DNA of 8,075 nt from Bacillota bacterium (GCA_023391955.1 JAEWAA010000005.1:1-8075), one strand, 5' to 3'. Positions 1 to 5,737 are shown, numbered from the stretch's first letter. The notes: generated by a model from the letters alone, not told the origin. Numbers and translations are program-made.

Positions 1-107
1 GCCTTGCCCTCATCCGTTTTGCGCAGCTCCTCCAGCTCCTCCGCGTACAAGACCTCCGCAGGCTGCCGCAGAAGAGCCGCTCCGTTATTTTCCGCCGATT
101 TGGTCAT
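1..107 (-). CDS. MoxR-type AAA+ ATPase, N-terminal fragment (runs off the window)
   Basis: Only the first 35 codons lie in the window; the gene continues past position 1. The ATG (107-105) overlaps the TGA of the HEAT gene as ATGA, and AGGAG lies 8 nt upstream, inside the end of that gene, so the two are translationally coupled. The visible N-terminus, with LLRQPAEVLYAEELEELRKT, resembles the start of MoxR-family AAA+ ATPases found beside SWIM and HEAT-like genes in Paenibacillus and actinomycetes (their N-termini have LLRPHAE...AEEL followed by a proline/arginine-rich stretch). The Walker A and B motifs would lie outside the window, so ATPase activity is inferred from this similarity and from context. 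The alternative is an unrelated fourth component of the same operon. Confidence 0.68.
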   Translation of the reverse strand, partial: MTKSAENNGAALLRQPAEVLYAEELEELRKTDEGK

Positions 108-1945
108 TTCGCCATCTCCTCCAGGACATATTCGATTTGCTTTGCGCTTTCGTAGCGGTAGGTGGTCCGCAGCTTGCCGAGCCGCTCGGCGTAAGAGGGT
201 GGCAGCTTCAGCAGCTGCTCAAACATGTACCCGTCCAGGGAATAGTAGGTTTGCATGTTTTTCTGCTCCAGCAGCTGCATCAAGAGCTCCCGGAATACTT
301 CGGGATCCTCACCGGCACGCTCCAAGCCTTGCAGGTACGTGGATGCATTGTCCCGGGAATTGCGGCCCTGCTTCGTCAGGAGCTTGCCGGCGAGATAGTC
401 CCGGCAGCCCTTGTGCCCCGGTCTGGCGAATGCAGCTACCAGGTCCGCTGCGTCGTGGCGGATAGCCCAGTCCAGCCAGCGGGGGTCCCATCTGTCAGCG
501 ATGTCCGGGGCAGCGGCCATTTCCATGCGGGTATACTCCCGCAGGCTGCCGTCGGACATCAGCGTCCGGTAGGTGCGCTGCTCCTGATAGTTTATGAGAG
601 TTTCGATAACTTGGATGATTTGTCCGGTACGGGAGACAGATTTTTTGCGGCCGATGGCTTCCTTCAGCTTGTCGGTCCAGCTGTCCCCGTAACGGTCGAA
701 CAGCTCCTTCGGCGTCAATAGCCCGGCTGCTGCCCGGAAGGAATAATGGATGCCTGGCGGATACTGCTCCTCCAGTCCGAACAAAAGCTCCAGGGCTTCC
801 TTGGAATGGCTGTTGACTAGATATTCCCCAGCTCGCTCCAGCAGCACTCCCCATCCGGCAACCAGGAAGGGCTTGCTGTTGCGAACCACCGTAGCGAATA
901 CCTCCTCCAGCTCCGGCTCCCGGGTTTGGCCCAGCGCCACCAAATAATTGCTGATGCGGCTCCAGGCTGCGGCCCGTTCCTTGTCCTCGGCGCCCCAGCT
1001 GCTGGTTATGGCCTTCTCCACGTCCGTGCGGAGAAGGGGAATGAGGCGGCGGCTTACCTCCGGCCAGGGATGGTTGGATAAGGCGTGGGCTGCCAGCTCG
1101 CTGTCCTTGCCGGAGAAAGCGGCATACAGCGTCTCTGCCCCCTGCGGATCGCCGGCCTCCGCCAGCGCCAGATAGGCTGCCTCCCGGACAGCTTTTTTCC
1201 GGTCCTTGGTATACCCGATAAGGAGGTCCGTATGACCGGGCAGGCTTCCCAAGCTTCTTACGGCGGCAGTCCGAACCTCGTCGCTGCCTTCTTCGGCTGC
1301 GGCCAGGATCAGCTCCGGCTGTCCGCCCAGCTTCGCCAGCAGCTGGAGCTTGCGGGCTTCCCGCTTGCCGCCCTGCAGATTGAAGGAGGCGGTCAAATAG
1401 GGAATCGCCTCTGCCCCATACAGAGGAATGATATGCTCCTGTATATAATCCGCCAGCTCCGGATACGGATCGCCCAGGCCCTCGATAACCAGGGGAAACA
1501 GCCGCAGGTCGGAAAAATACCCCTGCTTGAAGGCATCGGTGACAATTTCGTAACGGCCGCCGCCGGTTTCCGTCAACGCCTGCTCTACGGGGGCCAGCTG
1601 GCGGCAGGTGAGCCGGGTTTCGAATTTCAGCCCGCCGGAGGAAGGCAAGGGAGCTGCCTCCTCCAAAGGCTGGGCACCGCTTTGGGTGGCGAGAATGGAC
1701 CCCAGCAGGGCACCCAATTCCTGCAGCCTCCAGGCGGGTCCGGGCTCTTGGGCAGCACCGGGCTGCTCTCCGATCAGCTCCCGGATCAGCTCGGCCAGCT
1801 TGCCGAACACCGGCGCCTGGGCCGCCAAGGCCTCAAAACGGGGCAGCAGCCGCTTCAAGCGGTAATCGCCCGCCGCCAGCCCGCTGCCGGCTATATACAG
1901 CCGGTCCGTCTCCTGCTTCAGCTCCAACAGTAACGCGTTGCTCAT
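104..1945 (-). CDS. HEAT-repeat scaffold protein of the SWIM/MoxR operon
   Basis: A 613-aa protein with no signal peptide or membrane segment, hence cytoplasmic. It is almost entirely helical. Residues about 200-300 show HEAT-like repeats, for example EGSDEVRTAAVRSLGSL followed by a second helix pair with KAVREAAYLALAEAGDP and a third near SELAAHALS. The later part (about 310-600) is also helical, with a conserved-looking W-D-P-R-W-L-D-W-A-I patch near 486-495. HEAT solenoids usually act as protein-binding scaffolds, and no catalytic motif is visible. The start is ATG with GGAGGG upstream, 28 nt after the SWIM gene; the stop overlaps the next gene by ATGA. The family is probably the HEAT-like DUF5691-type protein seen in these ATPase clusters, but that name is recalled, not searched. 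A role as adaptor between the SWIM protein and the MoxR ATPase is inference. Confidence 0.88.
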   Translation of the reverse strand: MSNALLLELKQETDRLYIAGSGLAAGDYRLKRLLPRFEALAAQAPVFGKLAELIRELIGEQPGAAQEPGPAWRLQELGALLGSILATQSGAQPLEEAAPLPSSGGLKFETRLTCRQLAPVEQALTETGGGRYEIVTDAFKQGYFSDLRLFPLVIEGLGDPYPELADYIQEHIIPLYGAEAIPYLTASFNLQGGKREARKLQLLAKLGGQPELILAAAEEGSDEVRTAAVRSLGSLPGHTDLLIGYTKDRKKAVREAAYLALAEAGDPQGAETLYAAFSGKDSELAAHALSNHPWPEVSRRLIPLLRTDVEKAITSSWGAEDKERAAAWSRISNYLVALGQTREPELEEVFATVVRNSKPFLVAGWGVLLERAGEYLVNSHSKEALELLFGLEEQYPPGIHYSFRAAAGLLTPKELFDRYGDSWTDKLKEAIGRKKSVSRTGQIIQVIETLINYQEQRTYRTLMSDGSLREYTRMEMAAAPDIADRWDPRWLDWAIRHDAADLVAAFARPGHKGCRDYLAGKLLTKQGRNSRDNASTYLQGLERAGEDPEVFRELLMQLLEQKNMQTYYSLDGYMFEQLLKLPPSYAERLGKLRTTYRYESAKQIEYVLEEMAK

Positions 1946-1973
1946 TCATATTCCCTCCAGTCGCTTGGGTATG

Positions 1974-3410
1974 TTAATACAGCAGCCGGACCATGCGGTC
2001 CCGGTTAATGACAGTCAAGGGCTGGACAGCCAGCCGGCCGGTCTCCGGGCGGTGGCGGAACAGCACGAGCATACAGGCATCCTGCAGAAGCTCCGTTGGG
2101 ACAAAAGGAAGCAGCTCAACGGTTCCGCGTCCCAGCTCGCCGGTATTCTCCAGGGCAAGCTCCGCTCCGGTGCCATCCCGGATGACATAACCGCCCTGAT
2201 CGGTGAGGCGGGTTTCGGCCACATGGAGCAGAAGGGCGGGGGAACGCTGGGCCAGCGGGTTCTTCAGCTGGTTTCGTACAGTCTTCAACGCCTCTCCGTA
2301 TGAGCGGGCGGCCTGGGCGGCCACTGCCTGCCAATCCCCGGCTTCCGGCGGCCGGGAGGTCCACTCCTCAAAGCGCACCCGCCGGTTCAGCCCGCCGGGA
2401 TACACATACAGCTCCTTGGCTTTGGCCACCTCCATAAAGCTGTCATCCTCGCGGATATGGCGGGCTGCCTTGTAGGGCCGGTACTGGACGGTGCGGTGAA
2501 TCTGATTCGTGCCCAGCTCCAGCCAAAAGCCCGTGTCCACATATTCCTGGCGGGCCGTATCATCCCAATTGGCGAAGGCCAGCTGCAGGAGCTCGGCCTG
2601 CTCCTTGTACAAGCCCAGCTCCTTGAGCTCGGACAGCTGCCAGACGTGGCCCAGCCATTCCTCCAGCTCGGACTCGGTATCCGGTGCGGACTCCCCTTTA
2701 CTGTCAATGCGCGTTTGAAGATACGTGCGGCCTTTTTTGATGAGGGCATGCATGGAGCCCAGCTGCTCAATGGCGTACTCATAGCCGGAGCGGCCGCCAT
2801 CCTGAAGCAGAAGGGAGAGACGGCGGAGCTCATTTTGTGCGCCGGACAAATAATAGTTGCCCAGCTCCTTTACTTGTCCCTGGAGCAAGGTTTGGGTTTT
2901 CTGATCCACGGTGCCCAAGCCGCCGTTGATGATGTTCATCAGCAGCTTGTCCAGCCGCTCCAGACCCTCCAGCTGGGTGCTCATCTTTTTCAAAAGGGCG
3001 GATTTATTAGTTTTTTTGGGTTTGGGCGGGGTGGGGGTGGCCGCTTCCTGCTCCTTTTTCTCGGCACGCTTTTCAGCCTTATCCCGTTTGGCTGCCAGGT
3101 CCTCCGGAACAGGCGCTTCGGTGAAGCTTTGGCCGTTGATATAGGCGTATAACAGACCCAGCGCATGTTTGCAGGGGAATTGGCGGCTGGGGCAGGTGCA
3201 GCGGAATACCGGTTTTTCCGGCTGGGCAAAATCCGCCGAGGTGGAATAGTTGGAGCTGCCGCTGCCTTGGCATTCACCGAACAGCAGATCGCCGGCTTCG
3301 GAGCGGTGCAGCCCGACGAATTTTTTCTTTTGAACCAGTCCCTGTGCATTCTTGATGGTTGCGCTGTTAGGGGCCAGCGAGTCGGCGTAAGCCGCAGTAA
3401 CCTCAATCAC
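1974..3410 (-). CDS. SWIM zinc-finger protein, first gene of the operon
   Basis: A 478-aa protein when started at GTG 3410. The N-terminal part carries a complete SWIM zinc-binding motif, CxCx6CxH, as C71-T-C73-PSRQFP-C80-K-H82 in the segment VFRCTCPSRQFPCKHALGLL. SWIM domains bind zinc and mediate DNA or protein contacts. A highly charged Lys/Glu and Pro-rich linker follows (about residues 105-138), then a long helical region to the C-terminus with no recognised catalytic motif. A TTG at 3437 would add nine residues (giving 487 aa) but has no ribosome binding site, whereas GTG 3410 has GGAGG 7 nt upstream, so GTG is preferred. The gene heads an operon with the HEAT and MoxR-like genes; similar SWIM genes accompany MoxR and VWA genes elsewhere (for example the E. 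coli yehL-yehQ neighbourhood). Confidence 0.9.
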   Translation of the reverse strand: MIEVTAAYADSLAPNSATIKNAQGLVQKKKFVGLHRSEAGDLLFGECQGSGSSNYSTSADFAQPEKPVFRCTCPSRQFPCKHALGLLYAYINGQSFTEAPVPEDLAAKRDKAEKRAEKKEQEAATPTPPKPKKTNKSALLKKMSTQLEGLERLDKLLMNIINGGLGTVDQKTQTLLQGQVKELGNYYLSGAQNELRRLSLLLQDGGRSGYEYAIEQLGSMHALIKKGRTYLQTRIDSKGESAPDTESELEEWLGHVWQLSELKELGLYKEQAELLQLAFANWDDTARQEYVDTGFWLELGTNQIHRTVQYRPYKAARHIREDDSFMEVAKAKELYVYPGGLNRRVRFEEWTSRPPEAGDWQAVAAQAARSYGEALKTVRNQLKNPLAQRSPALLLHVAETRLTDQGGYVIRDGTGAELALENTGELGRGTVELLPFVPTELLQDACMLVLFRHRPETGRLAVQPLTVINRDRMVRLLY

Positions 3411-3417
3411 ATGGATG

Positions 3418-3422
3418 CCTCC
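3418..3422 (-). promoter_or_regulatory. Ribosome binding site that fixes the SWIM gene start
   Basis: The minus strand reads GGAGG, then a 7-nt spacer, then GTG at 3410. This is the only good Shine-Dalgarno sequence near the 5' end of the SWIM frame. The upstream TTG codon at 3437 has none. The ATG one base out of register with the GTG reads ATG-TGA and is closed at once. Confidence 0.75.
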
Positions 3423-3467
3423 AATCCTTATTTCCAAAGTGGAATTTCCAGTGCTTGCCTATGAAAA

Positions 3468-3496
3468 AGTGTAACATTGTTCCAAAATTCTATCAA
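3468..3496 (-). promoter_or_regulatory. Sigma-A promoter of the SWIM-HEAT-MoxR operon
   Basis: On the minus strand, TTGATA (3496-3491, 5 of 6 consensus matches) is separated by exactly 17 nt from TACACT (3473-3468, 4 of 6). The expected transcript start is near 3461, giving a leader of about 50 nt before the GTG start. No other good hexamer pair is visible between the SWIM and ArsR genes on this strand. Confidence 0.65.
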
Positions 3497-3520
3497 TTCA
3501 GCCGATAGACTCATATAATT

Positions 3521-3539
3521 AGTACCCAAAATAGTACCC
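3521..3539. repeat. Tandem heptamer AGTACCC, 12-nt spacing, upstream of the operon promoter
   Basis: AGTACCC occurs at 3521-3527 and again at 3533-3539, one helical turn apart and each followed by an A-rich step. Seen from the SWIM promoter they lie about 60-78 nt upstream of the transcript start, a position typical for activator or repressor sites. They also follow directly after a plus-strand TATAAT (3514-3519) that lacks a convincing -35 box. A regulatory role is inferred from position only. Confidence 0.35.
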
Positions 3540-3648
3540 TAAAGCGGGAAACATCACCCCTGCGGATACCGAATCGGTCCCCTCTCATCATTGTTATTGC
3601 GAACAAGTTGAATTCATGCCCGGCGGAACCTTTTCGAGCCGGTGTTTT

Positions 3649-3673
3649 GAATATTCCTTTACAGGAATATTCC
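3649..3673. promoter_or_regulatory. Probable ArsR operator: paired GAATATTCC palindromes around the -35 box
   Basis: GAATATTCC at 3649-3657 is followed by TTTACA (the -35 hexamer, 3658-3663) and then by the perfect 10-bp palindrome GGAATATTCC at 3664-3673. Because each copy is itself palindromic, the arrangement is both a direct and an inverted repeat with 15-nt spacing. ArsR-family repressors commonly bind AT-rich palindromes overlapping their own promoters, so autoregulation by the gene starting at 3694 is the natural reading. Binding itself is inference. Confidence 0.6.
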
Positions 3674-3687
3674 CAATGAGGTATACT
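3658..3687 (+). promoter_or_regulatory. Sigma-A promoter of the ArsR-AHSA1 operon
   Basis: TTTACA (3658-3663, 5 of 6 matches to TTGACA) and TATACT (3682-3687, 5 of 6 matches to TATAAT) are 18 nt apart. Transcription should begin about 7 nt after the -10 box, at or next to the A of ATG 3694, so the mRNA is predicted to be leaderless or almost so. This agrees with the lack of a well-spaced Shine-Dalgarno before that ATG. Confidence 0.6.
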
Positions 3688-3693
3688 CGGGTT

Positions 3694-4035
3694 ATGAAGG
3701 AAACCTTAACTGCTCTTGCTGAGCCTAACCGATTGCATATTGTGGAGCTTTTGCGGGAAGGGCCGCTAACGGTGGGGGAGATTGCCGGGCGGCTGGGTTT
3801 GCAGCAGCCCCAAGTGTCCAAGCATCTCCGTGTGCTTCACGATGCGGGCCTGGTGGCCATGCAGCCGGCTGCCAACCGGCGGATCTACCAGCTGCGGCCG
3901 GAGCCCCTGCAGGAACTGGATGAATGGCTGGATACCTTCCGCCGCATCTGGGATCACCGTTTTGACCGGCTGGACCGGTATCTTGAAGACCTGCAGCACA
4001 GGCATGCCAACGAGGAGGAAAATGATGATGAATGA
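3694..4035 (+). CDS. ArsR-family winged-helix transcriptional repressor
   Basis: A 113-aa DNA-binding protein. The winged helix spans about residues 3-70: helices near ALAEPNRLHIVELL (7-20) and TVGEIAGRLGL (26-36), a recognition helix QPQVSKHLRVLHDAGLV (38-54), and a wing ending NRRIYQL. The cysteine metal site of ArsR/SmtB sensors (ELCVCDL) is absent, so this is not a classical metal sensor. The C-terminal helix is rich in Trp, Arg and Asp and probably dimerises. The start is chosen at ATG 3694, where the family's MKETLTALAEPNR-type N-terminus begins; the frame stays open to ATG 3616, but the promoter -10 box lies downstream of that codon. It overlaps the next gene, an AHSA1-fold protein, in the common ArsR-AHSA1 pairing. 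It probably represses its own operon through the GAATATTCC sites. Confidence 0.9.
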   Translation: MKETLTALAEPNRLHIVELLREGPLTVGEIAGRLGLQQPQVSKHLRVLHDAGLVAMQPAANRRIYQLRPEPLQELDEWLDTFRRIWDHRFDRLDRYLEDLQHRHANEEENDDE

Positions 4036-4534
4036 ACAGCCGTTCCGTCCGCAATTGGTCATCACCCGCACCTTTAACGCCCCCCGGGAGCTTGTATTTC
4101 AGGCATGCACCGAGGCGGAGCATCTGAAGCATTGGTGGGGTCCGGAAGGCGCCGCGCTGCATGTAGTGGAATTTGATTGTCGCCCAGGCGGAGTATTCCG
4201 TTATTACACGGAGTCGGAGGAGGGTGTGATGTGGGTGAAGATTGTCTACCATGAAATTGCTGCGCCGGAACGTCTGGTATTCGTCAATTCCTTCTCCGAT
4301 GAGGAGGGCAATCTGATCCGCGCCCCGTTCTGGCCCGAGTATCCCCTGGAAATCCGCAATGTCTTCGCCTTCACGGAAGAAGCTGGACGGACGACGTTGA
4401 CGATGACCAGCGCTCCGGTCAATGCCGGTCCGGAGGACCTGGCGTTTTTCTCCTCCGTCATCCCCGATGTGGAGGAGGGCTTCGGCGGCACCTTCCAGCG
4501 GCTGGCGGCCTATGTGGGGAAGCTCGCGGAATAA
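4028..4534 (+). CDS. SRPBCC-fold protein, AHSA1/activator of Hsp90 ATPase 1-like
   Basis: A 168-aa cytoplasmic protein of the START/SRPBCC superfamily, which folds around a deep hydrophobic ligand pocket. The family signature is clear: RTFNAPRELVFQACTEAEHLKHWWGP (split here at residues 14-39, with WWGP at 36-39), then GGVFRYY, an E-x-L-V-F strand near residue 82, and a C-terminal helix GGTFQRLAAYV. Length is normal for the family. Three in-frame ATGs lie at 4022, 4025 and 4028; AGGAGG (4013-4018) is 3, 6 and 9 nt from them, so 4025 or 4028 is likely and the start is uncertain by one codon. The gene overlaps arsR by 8 nt, implying translational coupling. The ligand is unknown. Despite the family name a chaperone function is not expected, since bacterial members paired with ArsR are mostly uncharacterised. 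Confidence 0.88.
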   Translation: MNEQPFRPQLVITRTFNAPRELVFQACTEAEHLKHWWGPEGAALHVVEFDCRPGGVFRYYTESEEGVMWVKIVYHEIAAPERLVFVNSFSDEEGNLIRAPFWPEYPLEIRNVFAFTEEAGRTTLTMTSAPVNAGPEDLAFFSSVIPDVEEGFGGTFQRLAAYVGKLAE

Positions 4535-4590
4535 GGCTGCTCCCAGTGAAACATGGACCGGAGTTGCACAGCTGCCCCGTATACAAAGAT

Positions 4591-4620
4591 AAAAGCCCCG
4601 TACTGCGGGGCTTTTCTGTT
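4591..4620. terminator. Intrinsic terminator after the ArsR-AHSA1 operon, probably bidirectional
   Basis: A perfect 10-bp stem: AAAAGCCCCG (4591-4600) pairs with CGGGGCTTTT (4606-4615) around the 5-nt loop TACTG, followed by CTGTT. It lies 56 nt after the AHSA1 stop. Read on the minus strand the same stem ends in TTTTATCTTTG, so it can also stop transcripts coming from the minus-strand gene that ends at 4953. Confidence 0.88.
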
Positions 4621-4729
4621 GGGTTCGCTGGGAAGTTTGCGGAAGCAGATGGTCCTTTGGCCGACAGCAGCTGCTCATATTTACCGGAATCAATACCGCT
4701 TCTTGCCCGGCGGCAGAGGTGTGTCATTC
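4621..4729. other. Intergenic stretch with a possible decayed repeat unit
   Basis: No credible gene is seen here. GCGGAAGCAG at about 4639-4648, followed by TGGTCCTTTGGCC, resembles the start of the 34-nt units of the downstream repeat (AACGGAAGCAGGAGCCCTTATTTGGCC) with changes and a small deletion. It may be an eroded extra unit. The match is short and could be chance. Confidence 0.25.
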
Positions 4730-4927
4730 TAACGGAAGCAGGAGCCCTTATTTGGCCCAAAATAGGGAGCTCAAATTTCTAACGGAAGCAGGAGACGTTA
4801 TTATGCTAAAATGGGGCCTCCAGCAGGCCGTTTTGGTCAAATAACGGCGCTCACCGCCGTTAGAATTTAGCAGGCGGCATTTTGGCGCAAATAGCGGCTC
4901 TGGCCGCCGTTAGCTGCCGAACCCGGG
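4730..4927 (+). repeat. Composite intergenic repeat, copy A (198 nt)
   Basis: This stretch aligns without a gap to 5791-5988, with about 25 mismatches counted by eye (about 87% identity). It holds four related units of about 34 nt: forward at 4730-4763 and 4780-4812, inverted at 4829-4862 and 4879-4912. The unit pattern is TAACGG, about 9 variable bases, a CCGTTA-like stem end, then TTTnnnnCAAAA. Successive units on each side are 50 nt apart, and the whole is symmetric about position 4821, where GGCCT-CCAGC-AGGCC forms a small central dyad. The outer ends read CTAACGG and CCGTTAG. It has no coding capacity of note. Such TAACGG repeats are, from memory, dispersed in Paenibacillus genomes, resembling REP or MITE-type elements. 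Confidence 0.85.
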
Positions 4928-4932
4928 TTCGG
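4917..4932. repeat. Perfect 16-bp palindrome CCGAACCCGGGTTCGG
   Basis: The 16 bases are identical to their own reverse complement. They straddle the right edge of repeat copy A and lie 20 bp beyond the stop codon of the minus-strand gene. No T-run follows on either strand, so a terminator is unlikely. Copy B keeps only CGAACCCGGG. It may be the end of the repeat or a protein-binding site. Confidence 0.5.
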
Positions 4933-4952
4933 AGGCTGCATCCCGCCGAAAA

Positions 4953-5603
4953 CTATTGCCGCAGGGCATACGAGCGATACCGTAACTTGCCGCTGGACAC
5001 CACCAGGCTGCCTTGTTCGACCAGTTGGTGGAGGAGGTGGCGTGTTTGGCGCTCCGACATTTGCAGATGACAGGCAAGCTCGTTGGGCATAAAAGGGCGG
5101 GCCAATCTGCGCGCAAAACGCATAACCTCCGCCTGGCCCCACCCCAGCCCCGGCTGAACGGAGCTAGAGAGGAAACGTCCAACGAAAGCCAGTGTCAGCT
5201 GCTTGCAAACCGCCGGATCATCCCGGATGGACAAATACGCTATGGGCAGAAAAATCCAGTCGTCCAAAGCAAGCAAAGCCTGCTTCAAGCACAAATCCTT
5301 AAACCGCCCTGTATCAATATCCCGGGCGTGGGTACGGTAATCCTGGATTTCGATGCAGCCCTTCGCCCCGCCTCCCGGCAGATAAGCAAGGTCAAGATAG
5401 CGGCAGCCGTTGTTCATATCCCGCACTTCAAATTCGGGGTACAGAAAGTCGAAATTTCCAATGGCCGGATACCAGATGGTCCGCAGAAAAACCTCTGTAC
5501 TATGGTTTAACCCCTTCGCCAACAGCTCTCTTCTGCGCGGATTGCCCTCCATCTTGACCTGCTCAGCCAGCCATTGATCATATACCACATCGAATACGTT
5601 CAT
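4953..5603 (-). CDS. Solitary protein with nuclease-like (DUF559/VSR-type) N-terminal half and C-terminal helix-turn-helix
   Basis: A 216-aa soluble protein. It begins MNVFDVVYDQWLAEQ and has a core strand pair RYLDLAY (68-74) and CIEIQDYRTHARD (83-95). From memory, Paenibacillus paralogues share this layout with LDFAY and CIEIDGFGPHWRD, which fits the PD-(D/E)XK fold of VSR/DUF559 nucleases (Asp, Glu-x-Asp, His). Here D71, E85 and H92 are kept, but Asp-Gly becomes Gln87-Asp88, so catalysis may be altered or lost. Residues about 158-216 form a winged helix (FMPNELACHLQMSERQTRHLLHQL), suggesting DNA binding. The start is ATG 5603 with GAGGTGG 4 nt upstream. It stands alone between two direct repeats, with its own promoter and a terminator in its leader. 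Annotation pipelines may simply call it a transcriptional regulator. Gene reality is well supported; function is not. Confidence 0.72.
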   Translation of the reverse strand: MNVFDVVYDQWLAEQVKMEGNPRRRELLAKGLNHSTEVFLRTIWYPAIGNFDFLYPEFEVRDMNNGCRYLDLAYLPGGGAKGCIEIQDYRTHARDIDTGRFKDLCLKQALLALDDWIFLPIAYLSIRDDPAVCKQLTLAFVGRFLSSSVQPGLGWGQAEVMRFARRLARPFMPNELACHLQMSERQTRHLLHQLVEQGSLVVSSGKLRYRSYALRQ

Positions 5604-5631
5604 CCTTCCACCTCTTTGTCCTTATGTACGC

Positions 5632-5688
5632 AAAAAGCCGCCTCAATAGCAGCAGGTTTTCTTTCAAACCGGCTGTTACCAAAGCGGC
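5632..5688 (-). terminator. Leader terminator/attenuator (or end of a small RNA) before the 216-aa gene
   Basis: Read on the minus strand, a 23-nt arm (5688-5666) pairs with a 23-nt arm (5659-5637) around the hexaloop GAAAGA, followed at once by TTTTT (5636-5632). Twenty-one of 23 positions pair if G-U wobbles are allowed; the two exceptions are A-C and C-U. Four of the pairs are wobbles that work only in the minus-strand RNA, and no T-run follows on the plus strand, so orientation is clear. It sits between the promoter at 5729-5737 and the start codon at 5603, leaving only 28 nt for the ribosome binding site. Transcripts must read through to express the gene. No T-box or known riboswitch core is recognised. 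An upstream mini-hairpin, GGCGTG-AAG-CAC with a GCC closing three bases, would compete with the left arm. Confidence 0.78.
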
Positions 5689-5728
5689 ATGTGCTTCACG
5701 CCAACGTTTTTGTATAGTTGATAGTTGC

Positions 5729-5737
5729 ATTATAGCA
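5729..5737 (-). promoter_or_regulatory. Extended -10 promoter of the 216-aa gene or leader RNA
   Basis: The minus strand reads TGCTATAAT: a perfect TATAAT (5734-5729) preceded by the extended -10 dinucleotide TG. The best -35 candidate is weak (TGGACG at 5759-5754, 19-nt spacer), as is common with extended -10 promoters. Transcription would start near 5722, giving about 90 nt to the leader terminator and about 119 nt to the start codon. Confidence 0.6.

Noticed and set aside
1085..1933. Long open frame (282 codons) on the plus strand opposite the HEAT gene
   Set aside because: It is a shadow of a GC-rich coding region: no ribosome binding site, Gln/Gly/Leu-rich low-complexity composition and no recognisable domain, while the opposite strand encodes a coherent HEAT protein in an operon.
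3616..3693. N-terminal extension of the ArsR protein from ATG 3616
   Set aside because: The extra 26 codons cover the operator, -35 and -10 boxes, lack a ribosome binding site and precede the family-typical N-terminus.
3725..4693. Open frame of 322 codons on the minus strand across the ArsR-AHSA1 genes
   Set aside because: It runs antisense to two well-recognised proteins and across a strong terminator stem, with no family-like motifs.
4546..4782. Plus-strand frame of 78 codons after the AHSA1 gene, ending in the repeat
   Set aside because: It crosses the intrinsic terminator and its C-terminal part (TEAGALIWPKIGSS) is simply translated repeat sequence, a typical spurious call.
5676..5690. 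Mini-frame M-P-L-W-stop in the left arm of the leader hairpin, suggesting Trp leader-peptide attenuation
   Set aside because: It has no Shine-Dalgarno sequence, only one Trp codon, and the downstream gene has no link to tryptophan metabolism.
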